The position numbers and the translations under genes were made by a program. A stretch of 64,000 nucleotides of DNA from Palsa-739 sp035532535 (GTDB lineage: Bacteria; Actinomycetota; Thermoleophilia; Gaiellales; Gaiellaceae): positions 1 through 64,000 of the forward strand of contig DATKQT010000021.1 of assembly GCA_035532535.1 (NCBI GenBank), given 5' to 3'. Under the pieces are notes generated by a model that was not told where the DNA came from, searched no databases, and worked only from the letters and a program-made list of their open reading frames with translations. Shown here piece by piece: positions 40,157-47,789 of the stretch. Each line of letters starts with the position of its first letter. Positions within the stretch are counted from its first letter, which is position 1.

Positions 40157-40640
40157 CGACGTCGCCGGGCGGCGTCAGGTCGTCGCAGGCGACGAGCCGT
40201 GCGGGAAGCGACCGTGCACCTTCGTCGGGCACGAGCGGCCAGGCTGCGCGCGCGAGCACGACGGGGTGGAGCCGCACACCGCCGTACGAGGCGGCGACCA
40301 CGTCACCGCCTTCCATTCGCCACGACTCGACCACGCGGTCGACTGCGCGCGAATCGAGCTCCGGCCCGTCCGCGAGGACGACGACGGCGGCCTCGACGTC
40401 TGCGGGAAGCGATGCGAGCCCGCAGCGCAGCGACGCACCCTGTCCCAGCTCCCAGTCGGGGCACCGAACCGTGGGCGCATCCGTCTCGAGCTCGTGCGCG
40501 CCGGTCACGACGATGACATCGTCGGTCGCAGCGCTCGCCCGGAGGGCCGCGAGCACGCGTGGAAGCAGGACTTGCTGCTTCGGCGGCGCGGAACCGTAGC
40601 GCGCCGACGCGCCGGCCGCGAGGACGACCGCGTCGATCAG
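40143..40640 (-). CDS. MocA/MobA-like molybdenum-cofactor nucleotidyltransferase, apparent CTG start
   Basis: About 165 residues of the MobA-like NTP-transferase fold. The nucleotide-binding N terminus AVVLAAGASARYGSAPPKQ begins at residue 4; VIVVTGAHELE, GQGASLRCGLASLP and VVVLADGPELDSRAVDRVV follow. MocA adds CMP to molybdopterin for the molybdenum hydroxylases, and a three-subunit one is encoded just upstream. No ATG, GTG or TTG lies before the conserved N terminus. A CTG overlapping the preceding TGA (CTGA) is the only sensible start. The expected VGRPR-type C-terminal half is shortened. Confidence 0.75.
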   Translation of the reverse strand: MIDAVVLAAGASARYGSAPPKQQVLLPRVLAALRASAATDDVIVVTGAHELETDAPTVRCPDWELGQGASLRCGLASLPADVEAAVVVLADGPELDSRAVDRVVESWRMEGGDVVAASYGGVRLHPVVLARAAWPLVPDEGARSLPARLVACDDLTPPGDVDEQL

Positions 40641-41179
40641 TTGCAGCCGGCGAGGGCCGACCAGCGGGCCTCGACGTTGGCGACGTAGCGCATGCTGATG
40701 GGGCCGAGGACGTCGTTGTTCGCGTCGATCCTCGTCGGCCCGGCGTTGTAGGCGGCGAGCGCGAGATCCGTCCGGTTGTAGCGGTCGAGCAGCAGCCGCA
40801 GGTAGCGCGCACCGGCGAGGACGTTCGAGGTCGGGTCGTTCACGTTGAGGTTCAGCGATGCGCCGGTGGCGGGCATCACCTGGAGCAGCCCGCGCGCGTC
40901 CTGCGTCGAGACCGCGGTGGAGACGAAGCGCGACTCGACCTGCGCCACCGCGACGAGCATGGAGAGCTGGAAGCCGGTGTCGTTCGCCGCGCTCGTGAAC
41001 GCGGTCCGGAACTGCGATGGGATCGGGCAGCGGTTCGAGGCGAGCCGCCCGGTTGTCGGGAGTGCCGGAAGATGCGGCACGATCATGGCCGCGGCCCGGT
41101 CGCTGCGTGCGCCGGCGGCCACCGCAACCGAGCAGGCCGCCGCAGCCACGCCGAGCAGAATCACCAGTCTCGTCCGCAT
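40637..41179 (-). CDS. Lytic transglycosylase (SLT domain)
   Basis: A 180-residue exported protein: signal peptide (LVILLGVAAAACSVAVAAGA), then an SLT goose-lysozyme-like domain with catalytic E82 (VAQVESRF), ARGLLQVMPATGASL and LALAAYNAGPTRID. It cleaves peptidoglycan to anhydromuropeptides. It sits oddly between the molybdenum hydroxylase genes and the cofactor gene, which starts in its stop codon. Confidence 0.88.
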   Translation of the reverse strand: MRTRLVILLGVAAAACSVAVAAGARSDRAAAMIVPHLPALPTTGRLASNRCPIPSQFRTAFTSAANDTGFQLSMLVAVAQVESRFVSTAVSTQDARGLLQVMPATGASLNLNVNDPTSNVLAGARYLRLLLDRYNRTDLALAAYNAGPTRIDANNDVLGPISMRYVANVEARWSALAGCN

Positions 41180-41204
41180 CGTGGGCCGTGGACCCTACAG
41201 CAGG

Positions 41205-42044
41205 TCAGGCGATGTCTGCGAGCGCCCGCCGAACGAGCGCCCGGGCGACGTCGACCTTCCACGCCGTCCGTGGAAGGGGGGTCGCCCCGTCCACGTCCTC
41301 CGGGCCGGTCAGGAGCCAGGGAATGGGCGCGACGCCGGCGAGCGCGACGCGTGTCCCGCCGCCCGAGCGGACTGCGGCGACCCCGACCTGCGGGAAGGCC
41401 CATCGCTTGCGGTCCATCGCCTTGAGATAGATGCTCGCCGCCGACGGAGGGAGCTCGATCTCGAGGATCACCTCGCCCGGCTCGAGCGTCGTCGTCCGCC
41501 GGTCGGCCTCGTCGGGCAGCCGGTACAGCTCCGCGATCCCGAGCTCGCGGCGGCTCGTCCGCACGCGCGCGTCGAGCGCGAGCAGCGCGGCCGCAACGTC
41601 GGACGGATGTGCCGAGGCGCAGAAGTCGTTCGCGAAGATCGCGTGCTCGCGGTGCTCGCCCTCGGCCGCGTGGCAGCGGTCGCCGCCGTGTAACCGGCAG
41701 GGGTACTTCAGCCGCCAGTACCAGCAGCGCGTGGACTGGAGGAGGTTCCCGCCGAGCGAGCCCATGTTGCGGAGCTGCGGCGAGGCGGCCAGCCGGCACG
41801 CCTCGCGGAGCGCGCCCGGGATGTGCGGGCTCGCCTCCAGCTCGGCGAGCGTCGTCCCTGCACCGATGCGGCCTCCGTCGATCCCACTCGGGACGATTTC
41901 GCGGATGTCGACGAGCGTCTCCGCGTGCAGGATCCCGTCCCGCAGCAGCGGCACCACCTCGGTGCCGCCGTGGACGAAGAGCCCGCCGTCGAGCTCGGCG
42001 AGGTTAGACGGCCGCAGGAGCTCCACGGCGCTCTTTCGCTTCAC
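41205..42044 (-). CDS. Molybdenum hydroxylase FAD subunit with extra [4Fe-4S] motif
   Basis: A 279-residue CoxM/XdhB-type flavoprotein: FVHGGTEVVP binds FAD pyrophosphate and GSLGGNLLQSTR is the second FAD motif. Between them and the C-terminal domain lie C107, C116, C124 and C142 (CWYWRLKYPC, GDRC, NDFCASAHPSD), the pattern of the additional cluster in E. coli PaoB-type and 4-hydroxybenzoyl-CoA reductase-type subunits. It passes electrons from the small FeS subunit to an acceptor. GTG 42044 overlaps the large-subunit gene; GTG 42026 is possible. Confidence 0.88.
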   Translation of the reverse strand: MKRKSAVELLRPSNLAELDGGLFVHGGTEVVPLLRDGILHAETLVDIREIVPSGIDGGRIGAGTTLAELEASPHIPGALREACRLAASPQLRNMGSLGGNLLQSTRCWYWRLKYPCRLHGGDRCHAAEGEHREHAIFANDFCASAHPSDVAAALLALDARVRTSRRELGIAELYRLPDEADRRTTTLEPGEVILEIELPPSAASIYLKAMDRKRWAFPQVGVAAVRSGGGTRVALAGVAPIPWLLTGPEDVDGATPLPRTAWKVDVARALVRRALADIA

Positions 42045-44202
42045 GTAGAGCTCTCAGCATCTCCTCGCGGGAGATGGGCAGCTCGTGCACGTCAGCGCCG
42101 GTCGCGTCGCGGATCGCGTTCGCAATCGCCGCGGCGATCGGCACGATCGGCGGCTCGCCGAGCCCCTTCGATCCGAGGTTCGTCAGGTGCTCGTCCGGCG
42201 CGTCGATGAACTCGCACACGATCTCGGGCACGTCGGCGATCGTCGGCATGCGATAGGCGTCGAGCGTCGTCGTCAAGATGCGTCCCGTTTCCTGATCCAT
42301 CAGCCGCGCCTCGGAGAGCGTGTGGCCGATGCCCTGGATGACCCCGCCCTCCACCTGACTCTCTGCGCCGAGCGGGTTGATGATGCGCCCGACGTCGTGG
42401 ATCGCGGCGACGCGCTCGACCCGCACCTCGCCCGTCTCGACGTCCACCGCTGCCTCGACGACGTGCACGCCGAACGTGAGCACGCTCATTCCGGTCGGGT
42501 TCGGCCCGCGTGCCCCCTTGCCGAGGATCTGCGCGTTCCCGAGCATCTCGAGGAACTCGTCCAACGCGACCGACAAATTGCCGTCCGCCGAAACGATCCG
42601 GCCGTCGCGGATGTCGAGGATGCGCTCCTCGAGGTCGTACCGTTGCGCCGCGATCTCCAGCACTTGCCGCTTCGCGTCCGCGGCGGCAGCGCGAACGGCC
42701 GGCCCCATCGACGGCGTCGTGGACGAGCCCGCCGACAGCGTCGCGTACGGGCCGCGCGAGGTGTCGCCGACCATCACCTCGACAAGCTCGAGCGGAACGC
42801 CGAACTCCTCCGCGGCGATCTGCGCCATCGCAGTCCGCGTGCCGGTGCCGATGTCCTGCATCGCCGTGACGACGGCGATGCTCCCGTCCGAGCCGACGCG
42901 CGTCCACGCATACGACGGTGGGCCGCCACCGCCGTACCAGATCTGGCTCGCCATGCCGACGCCGCGCTTCCACGTCGCATCCGAGCGCGCGCGTACCTCG
43001 TCGCGCCGGTCCCAGTGGCTCTGCGCGCGCTGGTAGCACTCGCTCAGGTTCTTCGAGGAGAACGGCGTGCCGTCGTTCGACGACGCGTAGTTCTTCCGCC
43101 GCAGCTCGAGTGGGTCGAGGTCGAGCGCGCGGGCCAGCTGGTCGATCAGGCATTCGAGCCCGAACGTGCCTTCGACGAAGCCGGGCGCGCGGAAGGCCTT
43201 CATCGGCGGCGTGTTGATCTTCGCCGTGTGCCGCACGGTGCGCACGTTGTCGCAGGCGTACAGCATCTTCATCGGCCCCTCCGTGCCCGCCGACCAGCCG
43301 CCCCAGCCGAGCGCATTCACGAAGTCGCCGCCGAGCGCCGTGATGGTCCCGTCGCTCCGTGCGGCAGCCGTGAGCTTCTGGATGGTGGCGTTGCGGTTTC
43401 CGGCAGCGACGTTCTCCTCGCGGCGCGTGAGCGCACAGCGGACGGGCCGGCCGGTCCGGCGTGCGAGCTCGGCTGCTGCGAACGTGAACTCGCCCGCGGA
43501 ATTCTTGGAGCCGAAGCCGCCGCCCATGTACTCGCAGACGACGCGCACCCGGTCGGGCGCGAGCCCGAGCTCCCGAGCCACCTCGTTGCGCACGCCCCAG
43601 ACGTACTGCGTCGACGTGTAGATGTCGAGCCGGTCGCCGACCCATTCGCATACGGACTGGTGCGTCTCCATCGAGTTGTGCAGCACCACCTGCGTGCGGT
43701 ACGTCCCCTCGACGACGACGTCGGCCTCCGCCACGCCGCGCTCGAAGTCGCCCCGCTCGTACCGCTCCGCCTCGCCGTGCACGGCGCCGCGCTCGACCGC
43801 CTCCTCCGGGTCGAGGACGGCGTCCAGCAGCTCCCACTCGATCGCGATCGCGTCGAGCGCGGTGCGCGCCTGGCCGAAGGTCTCGGCCGCGACGGCGGCG
43901 ACCGGCGCGCCGGCGTAGCCCGCCTCTTGCTCGAGCCCCGGCGCCTCGCCCGGTCCGACCGCGCCGCGCACGCCCGGAAGCCCGAGCGCAGGCGCGAGAT
44001 CGATCGACTTCACGCGCGCGTGCGCGTACGGCGATCGCAGGACCGCGGCGTGCAACATCCCCGGAAGCCGGATGTCGGCCGTAAAGCGCGCCTCGCCGCG
44101 CACCCGCTCGCGCGCGTCCTTGCGGACGGCCGGCCGTCCGACGACATCGAGCGGTCCCGCAGGCCACTGCTGCAGGGGATCCTCCTCGACGACGAGCCAC
44201 AC
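42004..44202 (-). CDS. Molybdenum hydroxylase large (molybdopterin) subunit
   Basis: About 732 residues of the xanthine dehydrogenase/CO dehydrogenase/aldehyde oxidoreductase family. VGRPAVRKDARERVRGEARFTADI is the usual N terminus; EYMGGGFGSKN, TPPMKAFRAPGFVEG, QDIGTGTRTAMAQIAAEEFG bind the cofactor, and the catalytic glutamate is in GSKGLGEPP. The CoxL-specific active-site loop is not seen, so an aldehyde, purine or aromatic N-heterocycle is more likely than CO. GTG 44202 is preceded by GAGGAG; an in-frame CTG 44244 overlapping the upstream TGA would add 14 residues. Confidence 0.88.
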   Translation of the reverse strand: MWLVVEEDPLQQWPAGPLDVVGRPAVRKDARERVRGEARFTADIRLPGMLHAAVLRSPYAHARVKSIDLAPALGLPGVRGAVGPGEAPGLEQEAGYAGAPVAAVAAETFGQARTALDAIAIEWELLDAVLDPEEAVERGAVHGEAERYERGDFERGVAEADVVVEGTYRTQVVLHNSMETHQSVCEWVGDRLDIYTSTQYVWGVRNEVARELGLAPDRVRVVCEYMGGGFGSKNSAGEFTFAAAELARRTGRPVRCALTRREENVAAGNRNATIQKLTAAARSDGTITALGGDFVNALGWGGWSAGTEGPMKMLYACDNVRTVRHTAKINTPPMKAFRAPGFVEGTFGLECLIDQLARALDLDPLELRRKNYASSNDGTPFSSKNLSECYQRAQSHWDRRDEVRARSDATWKRGVGMASQIWYGGGGPPSYAWTRVGSDGSIAVVTAMQDIGTGTRTAMAQIAAEEFGVPLELVEVMVGDTSRGPYATLSAGSSTTPSMGPAVRAAAADAKRQVLEIAAQRYDLEERILDIRDGRIVSADGNLSVALDEFLEMLGNAQILGKGARGPNPTGMSVLTFGVHVVEAAVDVETGEVRVERVAAIHDVGRIINPLGAESQVEGGVIQGIGHTLSEARLMDQETGRILTTTLDAYRMPTIADVPEIVCEFIDAPDEHLTNLGSKGLGEPPIVPIAAAIANAIRDATGADVHELPISREEMLRALREAKERRGAPAAV

Positions 44203-44240
44203 CTCCTCGAAGTTGCCTTCGACCTCCTTTTCCGTGCGGA

Positions 44241-44681
44241 TCAGTCGCGCCAATGCAGGATCGCCTCCTCGATCTTCGGATACGTGCCGCAGCGACAGAT
44301 GTTCCCGGCCATCGCGTGGCGTATCTCCTCCGTCGTCGGCTCCGGGGTCGCCGCGACGAGCGCGGCTGCGGAAACGACCTGGCCGGGGGTGCAAAAGCCG
44401 CACTGAACCGCATCGGCGCGGACGAACGCCTCGACGAGCGGATGATCCCGCAGGCCCTCGATCGTCGTCACCTCGCCGTCGACCACGTGTGCGAGCGTGA
44501 TGCACGAGAGCACCGGCACGCCGTCGACCTGAACCGTGCATGCGCCGCAATGGCCCTCGTTGCACGCGATCTTCGTCCCGATCAGTCCGAGCTCCTCGCG
44601 CAGGACGTGGGCGAGGCTCGTGCCGATGGGAGCGTCGAGCCGATGCTCGTCCCCGTTGACGGTGAGTTGCAGCTCAGGCAT
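44241..44681 (-). CDS. Molybdenum hydroxylase [2Fe-2S] small subunit
   Basis: A 146-residue CoxS/XdhC-type protein. Plant-ferredoxin cluster: C40, C45, C48, C60 (ACNEGHCGAC...LSC). Second cluster in the helical domain: C94, C97 (QCGFCTPG), C129, C131 (NICRCGTYP). It carries electrons from the molybdenum centre to the FAD subunit. First gene of the S-L-M set; overlaps the amidohydrolase gene by 8 bp. Confidence 0.93.
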   Translation of the reverse strand: MPELQLTVNGDEHRLDAPIGTSLAHVLREELGLIGTKIACNEGHCGACTVQVDGVPVLSCITLAHVVDGEVTTIEGLRDHPLVEAFVRADAVQCGFCTPGQVVSAAALVAATPEPTTEEIRHAMAGNICRCGTYPKIEEAILHWRD

Positions 44682-45822
44682 TCGACGTCAAGGCGAGGAT
44701 GTCTGCGAGATGGATGAGACGCGAGGTCGTGCGCGCGACGTGCCGCGCGTCCGCCTCGTCCTCCGCCTCGGGCAGCGTGCGCCAGAGCTCGCGCGCGGTG
44801 AGAAGCAGCTCGCGGATCTGGATGAGGTCTCCGGCGTGCCCGTTGCTCTCGTACGTCGCGTTCAATGCGAGGCCGAGCGCGCCGAACGAGTCCTGCTGGC
44901 GGATGAAGAGCAGCGGGAGCGCCATGGACAGGTACTGGTGGATGCGCGCCAGCGGCATCGGCTGCGACAGGGTCGGCGAACCTTGCGGAGTCGACGGCTC
45001 GAGCGGCGGTGCGCCGTCGGCGATGCGCATCGCGTTTCCCGACAGCATGTCCGCGATCTGTGGCTCGGTCAGTCCCGAGGCGCGCGCGGTGCGCAGCGAG
45101 ATGAGCAGCGAGTTCGGCTGCGAGCCGTACGGATAGTCGGACGCGTAGACGACTTGCTCCGGCGGCACGAGGTGGAAGAAGCCGAGCAGGTCGATCGCGC
45201 TCCACACCGAGGTGTCGAAGAAGACGCCCGCCTTGCCGGCGAAGTGCCCTGCGAGGCCGGAAAGGTCGGCGATGCCGGCGTGCGCGATGATCAGCTGCGC
45301 CTCGGGATAGGCGTCCACGAGCCGGAGCAGGTTGTCCGCGATCGGCGGCAGGCCGCGGCCGCCGTGAATGAGGATCGGCACACGCCGCTCCGCCGCGATG
45401 GCGAATACGGGCGCGAGACGCTCGTCGTCGAGGAGGAACTTCTGCGCGCGCGGGTGGAGCTTGATCCCACGCGCCCCGCGGTCGAGGCAGCGCTCCGCCT
45501 CTGCGATCGGTTCCTCGCTCAGGTCGAGCCGGACGAACGGGATCATGCGGCCCTCCGACCGCTCGGCGAAGGCGAGCGTACGGTCGTTCCCGGCGCGGAA
45601 CGCCGGGATCCGGTCGCGCTCGTCGAGGCAGAACACGAAGCAGCGCGAGATCCCATACCGGTCGAGCATCGCTTCGAGCTCCTCGTAGCGGCCGACCATG
45701 CCGTCGATGTCGTTGCCCAGATGGGTATGCGCGTCGAAGACGTCCGCCCCGGCGGGCATCTCCGAGCGCAACTGCGCCTCGAACGCGCCGAAGAGCTCGC
45801 GTGCGCGATCCAGCGGCTCCAC
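44674..45822 (-). CDS. Amidohydrolase family 2 protein with C-terminal helical extension
   Basis: A 382-residue protein. The barrel carries VFDAHTHLGND (H-x-H), RGIKLHPRAQKF, PILIHGGRG, LIIAHAGIAD and VVYASDYPYG with the catalytic Asp. After about residue 265 a helical extension without metal ligands follows. GTG start; TAGAGT lies 6 nt upstream on the minus strand. It heads the molybdenum hydroxylase operon, suggesting that hydrolysis and hydroxylation act on one substrate, for example a cyclic amide or heterocycle (inference). Confidence 0.8.
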   Translation of the reverse strand: MEPLDRARELFGAFEAQLRSEMPAGADVFDAHTHLGNDIDGMVGRYEELEAMLDRYGISRCFVFCLDERDRIPAFRAGNDRTLAFAERSEGRMIPFVRLDLSEEPIAEAERCLDRGARGIKLHPRAQKFLLDDERLAPVFAIAAERRVPILIHGGRGLPPIADNLLRLVDAYPEAQLIIAHAGIADLSGLAGHFAGKAGVFFDTSVWSAIDLLGFFHLVPPEQVVYASDYPYGSQPNSLLISLRTARASGLTEPQIADMLSGNAMRIADGAPPLEPSTPQGSPTLSQPMPLARIHQYLSMALPLLFIRQQDSFGALGLALNATYESNGHAGDLIQIRELLLTARELWRTLPEAEDEADARHVARTTSRLIHLADILALTSNA

Positions 45823-45828
45823 GACCTG

Positions 45829-45846
45829 ACTCTACCCACGTAGGAT
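45829..45846. promoter_or_regulatory. Divergent leaderless promoters
   Basis: Minus strand TAGAGT (45829-45834) is 6 nt before GTG 45822; plus strand TAGGAT (45841-45846) is 8 nt before GTG 45855. Only 32 bp separate the two start codons, so neither transcript can have a normal leader. Confidence 0.5.
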
Positions 45847-45854
45847 GCGCGTCC

Positions 45855-46994
45855 GTGGCAGACGTTGTGATCCACGCCGACACCTCCCGGTCTCCGGCGA
45901 TGCGGCACGAGGTGCCGCTCAGCATCCCGGATCCGTTCCTGTACGTCGAGCACGACGGGCGCCGCTCCGTCGTGATCACGGCGTTCGAGCGGGAACGCGT
46001 TTCCGCTGTTGCGCCGGACATCGAGCTCCTGCCGCCCGAGCAGTTCGGGATCGACGAGCTTCTCCGCGGCGGCACCCCACCGGTCGAGGCCATGCTCGAG
46101 GTCTACACGCGGGCGCTGCGCGAGATCGGCGTCACGGAGGCCGCCGTGCCACCGCAGTTCCCCGTCGAGCTCGCCGACCACCTGCGCGCGAACGGTGTCA
46201 CCCTCCGCGTCGAGCGCGAGATGTTCGAGGACCGACGGCGCCGGAAGACCGCGACCGAGATCGCCGGGCTCCGACGGGCCCAGCGCGCGTGCGAGGAGGC
46301 GCTCGACGTGGCGCGCGAGATGTTCCGCGATTCCCAGCCTGGCGCCGGCGGCGTGCTCCAACACGGGGGCCAACCGCTGACGTGCGAGCGGATCAAGGCG
46401 GCGATGCAACAGGTCTTCGTCGAGCGCGGTGCCCTGGCCGACGAGTTCATCGTTGCGCACGGCGCGCAGGGAGCCGTCGGCCACGACATGGGCTCCGGCC
46501 CGATCTCGGCCGGCGAGGCGGTCGTCTTCGACCTCTGGCCGCGCGACACGGAGACCGCGGTCTACACCGACATGACGCGCACGTACGTCGTCGGCGACGT
46601 CCCGGACGAGATCCGCGAGTACCACCGCCTGTGCAAGGAGGCGCTCGACCGCACGACCGCGGCCGCCAAGCCCGGTGTGAACGGCCGCGCCCTCATGCAG
46701 ATCGCGTGCGACCTCTTCGCGGAGCACGGCTACCCGACGCAGCTGACGAAGAAGCCGGGCGAAGTGCTCGACAGCGGGTTCTTCCACGGGCTCGGCCACG
46801 GTGTCGGCCTCGAGGTGCACGAGCGGCCGCGGCTCTCGGTCGTCGGCGACGACCTCGTCCCTGGCGACGTGATCACGCTCGAGCCCGGCCTGTACCGCGC
46901 CGGCTACGGCGGCGTCCGCCTCGAGGACATCCTCCTCGTCACCGAGGACGGCGCCGAGACGGTCACGCAGTACCCGTACGACCTCGAGCCGTAG
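45855..46994 (+). CDS. M24-family Xaa-Pro aminopeptidase
   Basis: A 379-residue metallopeptidase of the pita-bread fold. N-terminal domain to about residue 140; catalytic half with metal ligands in VVFDLWPRDTETAVYTDMTRTYV (two Asp), the His in GLGHGVGLEVHE, Glu in TLEPGLY and the final Glu in GGVRLEDILLV. It removes N-terminal residues before proline from peptides. Leaderless GTG start. Confidence 0.9.
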   Translation: MADVVIHADTSRSPAMRHEVPLSIPDPFLYVEHDGRRSVVITAFERERVSAVAPDIELLPPEQFGIDELLRGGTPPVEAMLEVYTRALREIGVTEAAVPPQFPVELADHLRANGVTLRVEREMFEDRRRRKTATEIAGLRRAQRACEEALDVAREMFRDSQPGAGGVLQHGGQPLTCERIKAAMQQVFVERGALADEFIVAHGAQGAVGHDMGSGPISAGEAVVFDLWPRDTETAVYTDMTRTYVVGDVPDEIREYHRLCKEALDRTTAAAKPGVNGRALMQIACDLFAEHGYPTQLTKKPGEVLDSGFFHGLGHGVGLEVHERPRLSVVGDDLVPGDVITLEPGLYRAGYGGVRLEDILLVTEDGAETVTQYPYDLEP

Positions 46995-47112
46995 TTCATC
47001 GCGCTCCGCTTGACGGCCGTCCGACGGATGCGCAAAAGTGCCGCATGTCACTTCGGCGCCGACGGCGACCTATGGGGTCGCAGAGCCGACGCCGAGCTAC
47101 AGGGAGGGCTGC

Positions 47113-47751
47113 ATGAGCGCTATGACCTCTGAGCGGTCCGGTGTCACGGTGGTGGAGAGCACGCTTGCCGCCAACCCGGCGCCGCTCGGACTGGCGGGGT
47201 TCGCTCTCACCACGTTCCTGCTGAGCGGGCACAACGCGTCCTGGATCCCCGACCTTATCTGGGTCGGCCCGGCGATCTTCTACGGCGGGTTGGCGCAACT
47301 CCTCGCCGGCATGTGGGAGTTTCGCAACCGGAACGTCTTCGGTGCAACGGCGTTCTCGACGTACGGCGCCTTTTGGATGGGGCTCGGGATCTTCATCATC
47401 CTCGGCGTCGGCAACCATTCGTGGTTTGCCGGCTACAAGGGCGGCGACTTGACGAACGCCCTGGCCTGGTATCTGTTCGCGTTCGCCGTCTTCAACACGT
47501 ACATGCTCATCGCGAGCATGCGGGTGAACAAGGCGGTGTTTCTCGTCTTCCTGACGCTGGAGGTCACGGAGATCCTGCTCGTGATCGGCTTCTTCAACCT
47601 CTCCCACGGCGGCACTCAATGGTGGTTGCACGCAGGCGGTTGGATCGGCATCCTCACGGCGGCGGTCGCCTGGTACACCTCCGCGGCTGGCGTCATGAAC
47701 GATACGGCGGGCAGGACCGTGCTCCCGGTCGGCAAGCCGATCATGAGCTGA
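47113..47751 (+). CDS. satP: Acetate/succinate transporter, GPR1/FUN34/YaaH (SatP) family
   Basis: A 212-residue membrane protein with six helices. The N-terminal family motif NPAPLGLAGFALTTFLLS is present, and FGGLAQ-type YGGLAQLLAGMWEFRNRNVFGATAFSTYGAFW follows. It moves acetate across the membrane and precedes acs by 38 bp, so uptake and activation are co-expressed. SD AGGGAGGG precedes ATG 47113. A TTGACG at 47010 may belong to its promoter. Confidence 0.93.
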   Translation: MSAMTSERSGVTVVESTLAANPAPLGLAGFALTTFLLSGHNASWIPDLIWVGPAIFYGGLAQLLAGMWEFRNRNVFGATAFSTYGAFWMGLGIFIILGVGNHSWFAGYKGGDLTNALAWYLFAFAVFNTYMLIASMRVNKAVFLVFLTLEVTEILLVIGFFNLSHGGTQWWLHAGGWIGILTAAVAWYTSAAGVMNDTAGRTVLPVGKPIMS

Positions 47752-47789
47752 CCTAGGATCACGAGCAGACCCGCGGAAGGAGGACCCAC

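Noticed and set aside
42004..44202. Carbon monoxide dehydrogenase (CoxMSL)
   Set aside because: Gene content fits the family, but the CoxL-type active-site loop is not visible and the FAD subunit has the PaoB-type cysteine insertion, so CO oxidation is not claimed.
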